From Bacteroidales bacterium (GTDB taxonomy: Bacteria > Bacteroidota > Bacteroidia > Bacteroidales > P3), in NCBI GenBank assembly GCA_017480785.1, contig JAFURZ010000010.1, forward strand, positions 124,001 to 188,000: a stretch of DNA of 64,000 nt, given 5' to 3'. How positions within the stretch are numbered: position 1 is the first letter of the stretch; each line of letters starts with the position of its first letter. A program made the translations under genes and the position numbers. Shown one piece after another: positions 25,281-33,296 of the stretch. The notes beneath the pieces were generated by a model. That model had not been told where the DNA came from. It worked only from the letters and a program-made list of their open reading frames with translations, and did no database searches.

Positions 25281-26320
25281 TGGTTTCCGGTCAGTCCCAG
25301 TTTCTTTTTCACAATCTCCACAGTCTCGTCGAGCGTCCGGAGGCTGGTGGCGCCGGCGGCACGCTTGTGGCCGCCGCCGTCGAACATCTCGCGGGCCAGC
25401 TGGTTCACGTCGTAGAGTTCTTTTGAGCGCAGCGAGAGGCGCACCTTGCCCTCCTCTTCGCGCACCAGTATGCCGCAGTCCACGTCCCGCAGGCGCATGA
25501 CCTCGTTGATGAGGCCTGTGAGTTCGCTGCTTTGCACGCCCCCCTGGCTGATGTCGTCGGCCGAGAGGACCATGAGGGCCACGCGCTGCCGCTCGTAAAC
25601 GGTGAGCCGGTGGGCCACGGCGAAGCCGAAGAAGCGCAGCCGTGCCTCGGTGAAGACGTTCTTGATGCAGCGGTTGATGTGCATGGGGTCGATGCCGAAG
25701 TGCAGCAGGTCGGCGGCGGCCAGGTAGACGCTTGGCCGGTCGTTGCTGTAGCTGAAGGTGCCGGTGTCGGTGCAGATGCCTGTGAAGAGGCTCTCGGCGG
25801 CCTCCTTGCCGAAGAGCCCGTCGCCGAAGGCGGCGCGCATCAGCCAGTAGACCAGCTCGCAGGTGCTCGACGCGTCGGGCTCGCTGACTACGGTGTCGAA
25901 CGCCTCGCGGTCGGGGCATTCGTGGTGGTCCACCAGCAGTTTCTTGGCCTGCGAGGCTCGCAGCCAGGGTTCCAGCATGCCGGTGCGGCCGAAGCTGCTG
26001 ATGTCGAGCCCGACGATAAGGTCGGCGTCGGCGATGGCCTCGCGACAGCGGTCGGGCGAGTCTTTCGCGCTGACGATGCGGTCGGTGTTGGGCAGCCAGG
26101 CCAGCTCCTCGGGTACTCCGTCGGGGAGCAGGGGCGTCGCCTCGGACAGGCCGGCTGCCGTCAGCAGCGCCGTCATGCCGGTCAGCGACCCCACGGCGTC
26201 GCCGTCGGCATTGGTGTGGGCCACGAGCACCGCATGGCGCGCACGGCGCACCAGGGCACGCACGGCCTCGACGTCCCATTCCGAGTCGAATCCGACAGGG
26301 TATTTTCGCTCTATCTGCAT
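25277..26320 (-). CDS. nrnA: DHH-family nanoRNase / pAp phosphatase
   Basis: The protein has 347 residues from the ATG at 26320; the longer frame start at 26368 lies within the promoter element and is rejected. The DHH domain has AHTNADGDAVGS, DLIVGLDIS and DHHECPD. The C-terminal DHHA1 domain has the Gly-rich GGGHKRAAGA. NrnA-type enzymes degrade 2-5 nt RNAs and dephosphorylate pAp using Mn2+. It is first in the operon nrnA-FKBP-FKBP-adk-obg. Confidence 0.92.
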   Translation of the reverse strand: MQIERKYPVGFDSEWDVEAVRALVRRARHAVLVAHTNADGDAVGSLTGMTALLTAAGLSEATPLLPDGVPEELAWLPNTDRIVSAKDSPDRCREAIADADLIVGLDISSFGRTGMLEPWLRASQAKKLLVDHHECPDREAFDTVVSEPDASSTCELVYWLMRAAFGDGLFGKEAAESLFTGICTDTGTFSYSNDRPSVYLAAADLLHFGIDPMHINRCIKNVFTEARLRFFGFAVAHRLTVYERQRVALMVLSADDISQGGVQSSELTGLINEVMRLRDVDCGILVREEEGKVRLSLRSKELYDVNQLAREMFDGGGHKRAAGATSLRTLDETVEIVKKKLGLTGNQ

Positions 26321-26365
26321 AAACCACAACGGTTTGGAATGCCAAATCGGCTCCCAATCCAACTG

Positions 26366-26373
26366 CAAATTTA
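26366..26373 (-). promoter_or_regulatory. Promoter -7 element for the nrnA operon
   Basis: The minus strand reads TAAATTTG (TAnnTTTG), about 46 nt before the nrnA start at 26320. Confidence 0.6.
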
Positions 26374-26485
26374 CACAAAAATCCCGATATAATCACAGCA
26401 ATAAAAAAAGTTTATACATTGTATTTAGAGACGGCAATAAACGGCCCCAGTTCAATGCCGCTAACAATCAGTGTTTTGTATTGCT

Positions 26486-26542
26486 GTTCTTTTACTGTTC
26501 TTTTACTGTTCTTTACGAATTTGTAAAGAACGCGTAAAGAAC
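26486..26542. repeat. 11-bp phased palindromic repeat, copy 5
   Basis: Two units GTTCTTTTACT (26486-26496 and 26497-26507) run directly into a 24-nt core (26508-26531, GTTCTTTAC ... GTAAAGAAC), followed by GCGTAAAGAAC (26532-26542). It lies in the 447-bp divergent region between nrnA and the cyclophilin gene. That region also holds the nrnA promoter and a GAGAGTGG-like purine stretch (26711-26745); no gene was seen in it. Confidence 0.75.
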
Positions 26543-26767
26543 TGGTGGTAATTGGTTGTAAAAGAGAGGGATAATTATGCGGGGTGTCTATGGCGCTGTA
26601 TGTGTGTGGCTTAGGGGAGGGTTGAGGGGAGATGGAGGTTAAATTAACAAAAATTTTTTAACATTTACACAATAAAATGCAATAAACGCAGTTAAAGTGG
26701 CACTAAAGGAAGTGGAAAGTGGAGAGAGGAGAGTGAGAACGGAGAGATTATTTATACAACTTAATAT

Positions 26768-27226
26768 ATGAAAGCTGTAATCAAGACTGCGAAAGGCACG
26801 ATGCATGCAGAGCTGTATGCCAAGGAGGTGCCGGGCACTGTGGCCAATTTTGTGAAGTTGGCCAAGAGCGGTTTCTACGATGGACTGCGGTTCCACCGGG
26901 TGATACCTGATTTCGTCATTCAGGGTGGCTGTCCGTACAGCCGTACGGTGGGAGACCCGCGGACGGGCACTGGCGGCCCGGGCTGGAGCATCAAGTGCGA
27001 GACTTCGGCGCCGCGCCAGCACCACGACCGGGGTGTGCTGAGCATGGCGCATGCCGGCAAGGATACCGGCGGGAGCCAGTTTTTTGTGTGCCACAACCGG
27101 CGGAGCACGCAGCACCTGGACGGTGTGCACACCTGCTTCGGCCGTGTGGCGGAGGAGGACTGGCCTGTGATTGACGCCATCAGGCCGAATGATTTGATTG
27201 AAAGTATCACAATAGAGGAGGAATAG
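26768..27226 (+). CDS. Cyclophilin-type peptidyl-prolyl isomerase
   Basis: This is a 152-residue protein without a signal peptide, so likely cytoplasmic. It has the cyclophilin core [19 protein letters not shown] (catalytic Arg in FHR), [20 protein letters not shown] (GSQFF) and TCFGRVAEE. It catalyses cis-trans isomerisation of Xaa-Pro bonds. The response regulator gene starts 3 nt after its stop, so the two are cotranscribed. Confidence 0.92.
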   Translation: MKAVIKTAKGTMHAELYAKEVPGTVANFVKLAKSGFYDGLRFHRVIPDFVIQGGCPYSRTVGDPRTGTGGPGWSIKCETSAPRQHHDRGVLSMAHAGKDTGGSQFFVCHNRRSTQHLDGVHTCFGRVAEEDWPVIDAIRPNDLIESITIEEE

Positions 27227-27229
27227 GTT

Positions 27230-27922
27230 ATGAATTTAGGAATCAAATTGCTGGTTGCCGAGGACGACCCGAACTTGGGTACCATCCTGAAGGCTTATCT
27301 GACCCAGAAGGGTTACACGGTGGTGTGGGCGAAGGACGGGGAGGAGGCGTTGACTTGTTTCGACGAGGAGGATGTGGATGCCTGCATACTGGACGTGATG
27401 ATGCCGGTGAAGGACGGTTTCGCGGTGGCGAAGGAGATAAGGAAGGTTGACAAGAAGGTGCCCATCATCTTCTTGACCGCCAAGAACCTGGAGGAGGACA
27501 AGTTGAAGGGTTTCGAGGTGGGAGCGGACGACTACATGACGAAGCCGTTCTCGATGGAGGAGCTGCTGGCGCGGTTGAACGCGACGATGCGGCGCTCGTT
27601 CAATGAGGACCGGCCGGACAAGAATGTGTTCCGGATAGGAAATTTCACGTTCGACTATGTGCACCAGACGTTGACGATAGGCGACACGGTGCAGCGGTTG
27701 ACGGCGAAGGAGTGCGACCTGCTGCGTATCTTCGCCATCAATTTCAACCAGTTGGTGGACCGCAACACGACGCTGCAGAAGATTTGGAAGGACGACAGCT
27801 ACTTTGCGGCGCGTTCGATGGATGTGTATATCACGAAGCTGCGGAAGTACCTGAAGGCTGACCCGACGGTGGAGATTGTGAATGTGCACGGGGTAGGGTT
27901 CAAGCTGACGCACAAGGAGTAG
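27230..27922 (+). CDS. OmpR-type response regulator, RprY-like
   Basis: This is a 230-residue protein. The receiver domain is at residues 5-120, with acidic pocket EDD (11-13), phospho-acceptor Asp55 in CILDVMMPVKDG, Thr in IFLTAKN and Lys in YMTKPFS. The winged-helix OmpR DNA-binding domain follows (LTAKECDLLRIFAINFNQLVDRNTTL, AARSMDVYITKLRKYLK, VNVHGVGFKLT). No histidine kinase gene adjoins it, so it is an orphan in this window. It resembles Bacteroides RprY from memory; the kinase would be elsewhere. Confidence 0.9.
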   Translation: MNLGIKLLVAEDDPNLGTILKAYLTQKGYTVVWAKDGEEALTCFDEEDVDACILDVMMPVKDGFAVAKEIRKVDKKVPIIFLTAKNLEEDKLKGFEVGADDYMTKPFSMEELLARLNATMRRSFNEDRPDKNVFRIGNFTFDYVHQTLTIGDTVQRLTAKECDLLRIFAINFNQLVDRNTTLQKIWKDDSYFAARSMDVYITKLRKYLKADPTVEIVNVHGVGFKLTHKE

Positions 27923-27929
27923 ATGATAG

Positions 27930-28721
27930 ATGAGGCTGACGTTTTTGGGTACGGGGACGTCGCAGGGTGTGCCGGTGATAGCGTGCCACTGCGGGGTGTG
28001 CCGGTCGACGGACGAGCGGGACCGGCGTCTGCGCACGTCGGCGTTGCTGCGTACGGACGGGGGGAGGAATATCCTTTTCGATATCGGGCCTGATTTCCGT
28101 CAGCAGATGCTGCGAGAGGGGGTGGAGCGGCTGGACGCGATACTGATTACGCATGCGCACCGCGACCACGTGGGAGGGCTGGACGACATCAGGTCGTTCA
28201 ATTATGTGCAGGGGAGGAAGATGGATGTGTACCTGAACGAGGAGGCTGCGCGGGCGATAAGAAACGACTATCATTATATTTTCGAGCCGCATGTGTATCC
28301 TGGCCTTCCGGAGGCGGAGCTGCATGTTCTGGGCCTCACCGGGGGGGGCTCTCCGATTGGAGAGGGGAGTGTAGAGGTGGCAGGTGTGATGGTGACGCCT
28401 ATCAAGGCGATGCACAAGGATTTGCCGGTGCTGGGGTACCGTGTGGGGAAGATGGCGTATGTTACGGATGCCAACTATATTGCGGAGGAGGAGCAGGAGA
28501 AGCTGAGGGGGTTGAAGGTGCTGGTGCTGAACGCGCTGCGGAAGGAGAAGCACTTCTCGCACTTCTGTTTGGGCGAGGCGCTGGAGCTGATTGAACGGGT
28601 GAAGCCTGAGCGGGCACTGCTGACGCACATCAGCCACGAGATGGGGCTGCATGCCGAGGTGTCGGACGAGTTGCCGGCAGGAGTGGAACTGGCGTATGAC
28701 GGGGAGGAGGTGGAGATATGA
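27930..28721 (+). CDS. Metallo-beta-lactamase-fold hydrolase, PhnP-like
   Basis: This is a 263-residue protein. The N-terminus MRLTFLGTGTSQGVPVIAC and CHCGVC match PhnP/RNase Z-like phosphodiesterases. The metal motif is ITHAHRDHVGGLDDI, later ligands are in PIKAMHKDLPVLGY and MAYVTDAN, and LLTHISHEMGLH supplies the last His. Residues ~135-147 (TGGGSPIGEGS) are encoded by a palindromic repeat element inserted in frame (28332-28369). The stop overlaps the glycosyltransferase start (ATGATG). The substrate, likely a cyclic or linear phosphodiester, is unknown. Confidence 0.9.
   Translation: MRLTFLGTGTSQGVPVIACHCGVCRSTDERDRRLRTSALLRTDGGRNILFDIGPDFRQQMLREGVERLDAILITHAHRDHVGGLDDIRSFNYVQGRKMDVYLNEEAARAIRNDYHYIFEPHVYPGLPEAELHVLGLTGGGSPIGEGSVEVAGVMVTPIKAMHKDLPVLGYRVGKMAYVTDANYIAEEEQEKLRGLKVLVLNALRKEKHFSHFCLGEALELIERVKPERALLTHISHEMGLHAEVSDELPAGVELAYDGEEVEI
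28332..28369. repeat. In-frame palindromic element in the MBL hydrolase gene
   Basis: GGCCTCACCGGGGGGG followed by CTCTCCGATTGGAGAGGGG (stem CTCTCC/GGAGAG, loop GATT) lies inside the coding sequence and keeps the frame. The same element is in the next gene (28794-28832) and, doubled, in truB (37144-37239). Confidence 0.7.
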
Positions 28722-29653
28722 TGCTGAGTGTGTGTGTGCCGGTGTACAACTACGATGCGCGGGGCCTAGTGAGGAGCCTGGCCGCGCAGGCAAGCCTCAC
28801 CCCCGGCTCCTCTCCGACTGGAGAGGGGAGAGAAGTGGAGGTGGTGTGCTTGGACGACGGTTCGGGCCCTGAGTGGAGAGAACGGGGAGAGGAGCTGAAG
28901 AAGTGGGGGAGGTATGTGAGGCTGGAGGAGAATGTAGGGAGGTCGCGTGTGAGGAATTTGTTCCTGGACTATACGGAGGGTGACTGGCTGCTGTTTCTGG
29001 ATGTGGATTCGGAGGTGGGGGAGGGTTTTCTGGCCCGCTATGTGGAGGCGTTGCATGAGGGAGTGGATGTGGTTGTGGGCGGCAGGGTGTATGACCGTCG
29101 CGGGAACGACGATGCGCACCGGCTGCGCTACCTGTACGGCACGGAGGTGGAGAGCAAGGGAGTGGAGTGGCGGCGGCGCCATCCGTACCAGTCATTTATG
29201 AGCAACAATTTCGCGGTGAGGCGCGAGGTGCTGCGGCGGTATCCGTTCGACGAGAGTATTACGCATTACGGGCATGAGGACACGTTGTTCGGCTACCGGC
29301 TGGAGCAGGCGGGGGTGAGGATAGTGCATATTGACAATCCGGTGGTGAACGGGGAGGTGGAGGAGAACGAGGAGTTCCTGGCGAAGACGGTGGAGGCAGT
29401 GCGGACGCTGGCGGAGGTGGAGGAGCGGTTTGCTGGGGACGAGAGGTTTGGGGAGCGAGTGCGCCTGGTGGGTGCCTACCGGCGCCTGCGGCGGCTGGGA
29501 TTGACGAGGCCGGTGGGCTGGCTGTGCGAGCTGATGCGCCGTCCGATGGAGAGTCATTTCAGGAGCGGCAACGCTGTGAGTGTTGCGCAGCTGAATTTCT
29601 ATAAGTTAGGAGAGTTTATTAAAGCAAAAAACAAAATTAATAAAAACGTATAA
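28718..29653 (+). CDS. Family 2 glycosyltransferase
   Basis: This is a 311-residue soluble GT-A protein. The N-terminus LSVCVPVYNYDARGLVRSL is the usual GT2 start, VVCLDDGSGPEW the nucleotide-binding strand, and WLLFLDVDSEVGEGFL contains the DVD metal motif. FMSNNFAVRREVL and GHEDTLFGYRLEQAG carry the acceptor-side ED motif. Residues ~26-38 (SLTPGSSPTGEGR) come from a palindromic repeat inserted in frame between the first helix and second strand. It overlaps the MBL gene; a MORN protein gene follows after 3 nt. Confidence 0.88.
   Translation: MMLSVCVPVYNYDARGLVRSLAAQASLTPGSSPTGEGREVEVVCLDDGSGPEWRERGEELKKWGRYVRLEENVGRSRVRNLFLDYTEGDWLLFLDVDSEVGEGFLARYVEALHEGVDVVVGGRVYDRRGNDDAHRLRYLYGTEVESKGVEWRRRHPYQSFMSNNFAVRREVLRRYPFDESITHYGHEDTLFGYRLEQAGVRIVHIDNPVVNGEVEENEEFLAKTVEAVRTLAEVEERFAGDERFGERVRLVGAYRRLRRLGLTRPVGWLCELMRRPMESHFRSGNAVSVAQLNFYKLGEFIKAKNKINKNV
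28794..28832. repeat. In-frame palindromic element in the glycosyltransferase gene
   Basis: GCCTCACCCCCGGCTCCTC then TCTCCGACTGGAGAGGGG form the same element as at 28332 and 37144. The 39-nt length equals 13 codons, so the frame is kept. It falls in a surface loop position of the GT-A fold. Confidence 0.75.
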
Positions 29654-29656
29654 ATT

Positions 29657-30286
29657 ATGAAAATAACTGTAAAAATTGCAACATTGCTCACGTTGGGGCT
29701 GTTTGTTTGCGGCACGGCCATGGGGCAGGTGCAGGAGACGAAGACTTACAAGGACGGAAGCGTCTACACGGGCCAGTTCAACGGGAAGGGGAAGAAGGAG
29801 GGCACAGGCCGAATGGTGTGGCCCAACGGCAACGAGTACGAGGGACAGTGGAAGAAGGACAAGCCGCACGGCGAGGGTACGTTCACCTATGCCAACGGCA
29901 TTACCTACCAGGGGCAGTGGGAGGAGAACGTGGCTAAAGGAAGCGGGACGATTACGATGCCGAACGGATGTGTCCTTGTGGGCGAGTGGACGGAGATGGG
30001 CAACGGAGTGGGCGTGGCCACGTGGGCTGACGGCACCCGCTATGAGGGGCCGTTCAAGGACGGTGCCGCGCATGGAGAGGGCATCAAGATTTGGCCGAAC
30101 GGTGACCGCTACGAGGGTACGTTCTCGATGGGTCACATGTCGGGTCAGGGTACATGCAAGTACCACGACGGGGCAGTCTATACGGGAAGCTGGAACAACG
30201 ACATGTATAACGGTCAGGGCCGCTATGTGGGCGCTGACGGCAGTGTGTCGGAGGGTACTTTCCGCGCAGGTAAACTACAGAAATAA
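29657..30286 (+). CDS. Secreted MORN-repeat protein
   Basis: This is a 209-residue protein with a signal peptide (ending GLFVCGTAMGQ). About eight MORN repeats fill the rest, each with the Y-x-G-x-(W/F)-x-x-G pattern (VYTGQFNGKG, EYEGQWKKDKPHGEG, TYQGQWEENVAKGSG, LVGEWTEMGNGVG, RYEGPFKDGAAHGEG, RYEGTFSMGHMSGQG, VYTGSWNNDMYNGQG). MORN repeats form elongated beta-hairpin stacks that bind membranes or proteins. The neighbours (glycosyltransferase, lipoprotein) suggest an envelope role, as inference. Confidence 0.88.
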   Translation: MKITVKIATLLTLGLFVCGTAMGQVQETKTYKDGSVYTGQFNGKGKKEGTGRMVWPNGNEYEGQWKKDKPHGEGTFTYANGITYQGQWEENVAKGSGTITMPNGCVLVGEWTEMGNGVGVATWADGTRYEGPFKDGAAHGEGIKIWPNGDRYEGTFSMGHMSGQGTCKYHDGAVYTGSWNNDMYNGQGRYVGADGSVSEGTFRAGKLQK

Positions 30287-30292
30287 AACGAG

Positions 30293-31138
30293 ATGAAACG
30301 GTTAATTTATGTAATGCTTCTGTTGTCCGCGATGTTGTTTTCCGGATGCTGGGGGAGCCGATATGTGTCGGCCGACAGCGCGCTGGAGGAGATGTATGTG
30401 GGCAAGAGCTACTATGAGGTGCTAGACGATTTCGGCCGTCCAAGCTCGACGGTTGACGACGGCAACCAGGGCACGCGGGCGGTGTACAGGAACGTCAGCC
30501 TGCTGGGTACGCGAGCCGCGGGGATGTACCGGCGGTACAACATGCGAAACAAGCGGACTGGGGAGAGCGGGGAGCCTACGGGCGACATCTCTTTCTTCTT
30601 CAACGCGAAGATGCGCTGCTATGCGGTCAGCAGCAACCTGCAGTGTGAACGGGTGAAGGAGCAGAAGGAGCGGCCGGCGCCGCGTGATCCCAACCGGTGG
30701 GCCTGGGAGAATCCCAAGGTGCCGCGCAGCATTGATTTTCCGGAGGTTGAGCGCCGTTCGCCCAATGCCGACGTGATTAGCATTGAGCGCATCGAGGTGA
30801 ACAAGGAGAATACGGTGGTGCACTTCCGCTACCATGCCCGCACGCCGAAGAAGCGCCCTGTTCCCGACTATGGGGTGAGCATCATGCCGGACATCTATAT
30901 AGTGGACGAGGCCACGGGTCGTCGCAGTGCCTTGGTCGAGGCCGAGGGCATCACGCTGTATCCGGAGCAAACCTTCTTTGCCCACAATGTGGGTGGCTAC
31001 GACATGCTCAACTACACGCTAACGTTCGAGCCTGTCGAGCGCCAGACGGTGAAAATCAGCATTATCGAGCCGGGGCATTCGGGATGCAGTTTTTACGGCA
31101 TCGACATCGAGACCCGTCTGCAACCGCGATTAGAATAA
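30293..31138 (+). CDS. Putative lipoprotein of unknown function
   Basis: This is a 281-residue protein with lipoprotein signal MKRLIYVMLLLSAMLFSGC (Cys at residue 19). An N-terminal segment (MYVGKSYYEVLDDFGRPSSTVDDG ... TGDISFFFNAKMRCYAVSSN) resembles SmpA/OmlA-like small lipoprotein domains. The C-terminal half is beta-rich (ISIERIEVNKENTVVHFRY ... YTLTFEPVERQTVKISIIEPG) like a DUF-type sandwich. No family name is certain. It lies 6 nt after the MORN gene and 18 nt before the S9 peptidase. Confidence 0.7.
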   Translation: MKRLIYVMLLLSAMLFSGCWGSRYVSADSALEEMYVGKSYYEVLDDFGRPSSTVDDGNQGTRAVYRNVSLLGTRAAGMYRRYNMRNKRTGESGEPTGDISFFFNAKMRCYAVSSNLQCERVKEQKERPAPRDPNRWAWENPKVPRSIDFPEVERRSPNADVISIERIEVNKENTVVHFRYHARTPKKRPVPDYGVSIMPDIYIVDEATGRRSALVEAEGITLYPEQTFFAHNVGGYDMLNYTLTFEPVERQTVKISIIEPGHSGCSFYGIDIETRLQPRLE

Positions 31139-31156
31139 CGTATAACATACCAAAAC

Positions 31157-33256
31157 ATGAAGAAAACAACAATACTACTGATGGCAGGGGCGTTGAGCAT
31201 GGTTGCATGCCGTCCCGCTGCCGAGAAACCGATTGAGAAGCCGCAGGTGACGGTGGAGGACGGCCGTTTCACCCCCGAGGTGATGTGGAGCTTGGGCGTG
31301 ATGAGCGAGTATGCCGTCAGTCCCGACGGCAGCGAGGTGCTCTACACGGTGCGCTACACCGACATGGAGCAAAACAAGAACAACGCCGAGCTTTACCGTA
31401 TGTTCACCTCCGGCGGCGAGGCGCAGCGCCTGACCACCACCGCACAAAGCGAGTTCAACCCCGCATGGTATGACGAGGGCACCATCATGTACTGCCGTGG
31501 CAGCCAGATTCTCGCGATGAACCTCAAGAGCAAGAAAGAGACCGTTGTGGCCGAGTGCGAGCGCGGCTTCGAGGGCTTCAAGATTGCCCCCGATGGGAAG
31601 TCGCTGGTCTACATCTCGACCATTCCCGTGGAGCGTCCGGAGCATATCAACAAACTCTATGCCGGCCTCGACAAGACCACGGGCCGCATCAACGAGGACC
31701 TGATGTACCGCCACTGGGACAACTGGGTGGACGAGATACCCCAGATATTCTACGTGCCGCTGGAGAACGGCAAGGCCGTGATGGACAAGGTGGTCAACAT
31801 CATCGACAGCACCTTCGAGAGTCCCATGCGCCCGTGGGGCGGTACGGAGCAGTACAACTACAGCCCCGACAGCAAGACCATTGCCTACACCTGCCGCAAG
31901 AAGACGGGTTATGACTACGCCCACTCGACCAACAGCGACATCTACCTCTATAATATAGAGACCGGCGAGACGCGCAACATCAGCGAGGGCATCATGGGCT
32001 ACGACCAGAACCCCGTGTTCAGCCACGACGGCAAGATGATTGCCTGGGAGAGCATGGAGCGCGACGGCTACGAGAGCGACAAGCTGCGCCTGATGGTGAT
32101 GGACCTCGAGAGCGGCGAGAAGACCGACTACACCGAAGGCTTCGACTACGGTGTGATGAGTATCAACTGGGCTCCGGACGACAAGGAGCTCTACGCGGTG
32201 GTGATGTACCGCGGCATGAACGAGATATTCGCCTTCAACCGCGAGACCAAGGCCATTCGCCAGATAAGCCACGGTTACCACGACGTGAACGGCATCCAGA
32301 TGGCTGGCGACAAGATTATTGCCACCCAGGTCTCGATGCAGTACCCGGCCACACTCTATGCCTACAATGTCAGCGACGACAAGGTCGAGGGCACCAAACT
32401 CAGCACCTTCAACGACGACGTGCTCTCGCAGGTGCGCATGGGTGAGGTCAGGGAACAGTGGGTGAAGACCGTCGACGGCAAGGAGATGCTCACCTGGATT
32501 ATCTACCCCTACGACTACGACTCGACCAAGACCTATCCTGCGCTGCTCTTCTGCGAGGGCGGTCCTCAGAGCATGGTGAGCCAGTTCTGGAGCACCCGTT
32601 GGAACTTCGAGGTGATGAGCGGTGCCGGCTACTTCGTCATCGCCCCCAACCGCCGCGGCTGCCCGGGCTTCGGCATGGAATGGCTCGAGGAAATCAGCGG
32701 CGACTACGGCGGACTCTGCATGCAGGATTACATGTCGGCCACCGACTGGGCTGCCGCCAACATCCCGCAGATTGACCGTGAGCGCATCGGTGCCTGCGGC
32801 GCCTCGTTCGGCGGCTACAGCATCTATTGGCTTGCCGGCCACAACCACGACGTGAAGGGCTACAACGAGGGCCGCCGCTTCAAGGCTTTCCTGGCCCACA
32901 ACGGCATGTTCAACTTCGAGCAGCAGTACCTCGAGACCGAGGAGATGTGGTTCGACAACTGGGACCTCGGCGGCCCCTACTGGGACTGGAACAACCCGCA
33001 AATCAAGAAGAGCTATAGCAACTCGCCCCACCTCTTCGTCGACAAGTGGAACACGCCCATCTGCGTCATCCACTCGGAGTTCGACTTCCGCATTGTGGCC
33101 AGCGAGGGTATGGCGGCCTACAACGCAGCCCAGATGCGCCACATCCGCAGCCGCTACCTCTACTTCCCCGACGAGACCCACTGGGTGCTCAAGCCGCAGA
33201 ACAGCCTCCTGTGGCACCGCAACTTCATCGACTGGTTCGATGAGTGTTTGAAATAA
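31157..33256 (+). CDS. S9-family prolyl oligopeptidase lipoprotein (DPP/acylaminoacyl type)
   Basis: This is a 699-residue protein with lipoprotein signal MKKTTILLMAGALSMVAC (Cys at residue 18). Residues ~40-430 form a beta-propeller with WD-like strands. The C-terminal alpha/beta hydrolase domain has Ser550 in GACGASFGGYS, Asp643 in HSEFDFRI and His675 in PDETHWVL. It cleaves short peptides, often at Pro or N-terminal dipeptides, in the periplasm. It closes the operon and is followed by a bidirectional terminator. Confidence 0.93.
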   Translation: MKKTTILLMAGALSMVACRPAAEKPIEKPQVTVEDGRFTPEVMWSLGVMSEYAVSPDGSEVLYTVRYTDMEQNKNNAELYRMFTSGGEAQRLTTTAQSEFNPAWYDEGTIMYCRGSQILAMNLKSKKETVVAECERGFEGFKIAPDGKSLVYISTIPVERPEHINKLYAGLDKTTGRINEDLMYRHWDNWVDEIPQIFYVPLENGKAVMDKVVNIIDSTFESPMRPWGGTEQYNYSPDSKTIAYTCRKKTGYDYAHSTNSDIYLYNIETGETRNISEGIMGYDQNPVFSHDGKMIAWESMERDGYESDKLRLMVMDLESGEKTDYTEGFDYGVMSINWAPDDKELYAVVMYRGMNEIFAFNRETKAIRQISHGYHDVNGIQMAGDKIIATQVSMQYPATLYAYNVSDDKVEGTKLSTFNDDVLSQVRMGEVREQWVKTVDGKEMLTWIIYPYDYDSTKTYPALLFCEGGPQSMVSQFWSTRWNFEVMSGAGYFVIAPNRRGCPGFGMEWLEEISGDYGGLCMQDYMSATDWAAANIPQIDRERIGACGASFGGYSIYWLAGHNHDVKGYNEGRRFKAFLAHNGMFNFEQQYLETEEMWFDNWDLGGPYWDWNNPQIKKSYSNSPHLFVDKWNTPICVIHSEFDFRIVASEGMAAYNAAQMRHIRSRYLYFPDETHWVLKPQNSLLWHRNFIDWFDECLK

Positions 33257-33268
33257 GAGACAGAAAAG

Positions 33269-33292
33269 AAGGGCCCGCAACCGCGGGCCCTT
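33269..33292. terminator. Bidirectional rho-independent terminator
   Basis: Perfect 10-bp stem AAGGGCCCGC / GCGGGCCCTT with a 4-nt loop AACC, followed by TTTCTTTT on the plus strand and preceded by GAAAAG (CTTTTC on the minus strand). It separates the convergent S9 peptidase and solute-binding protein genes. Confidence 0.88.
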
Positions 33293-33296
33293 TCTT

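Noticed and set aside
31175-33280. 701-residue open frame on the minus strand
   Set aside because: It is antisense to the S9 peptidase, whose catalytic Ser, Asp and His are all present; the reverse frame has only low-complexity Val/Ala/His sequence.
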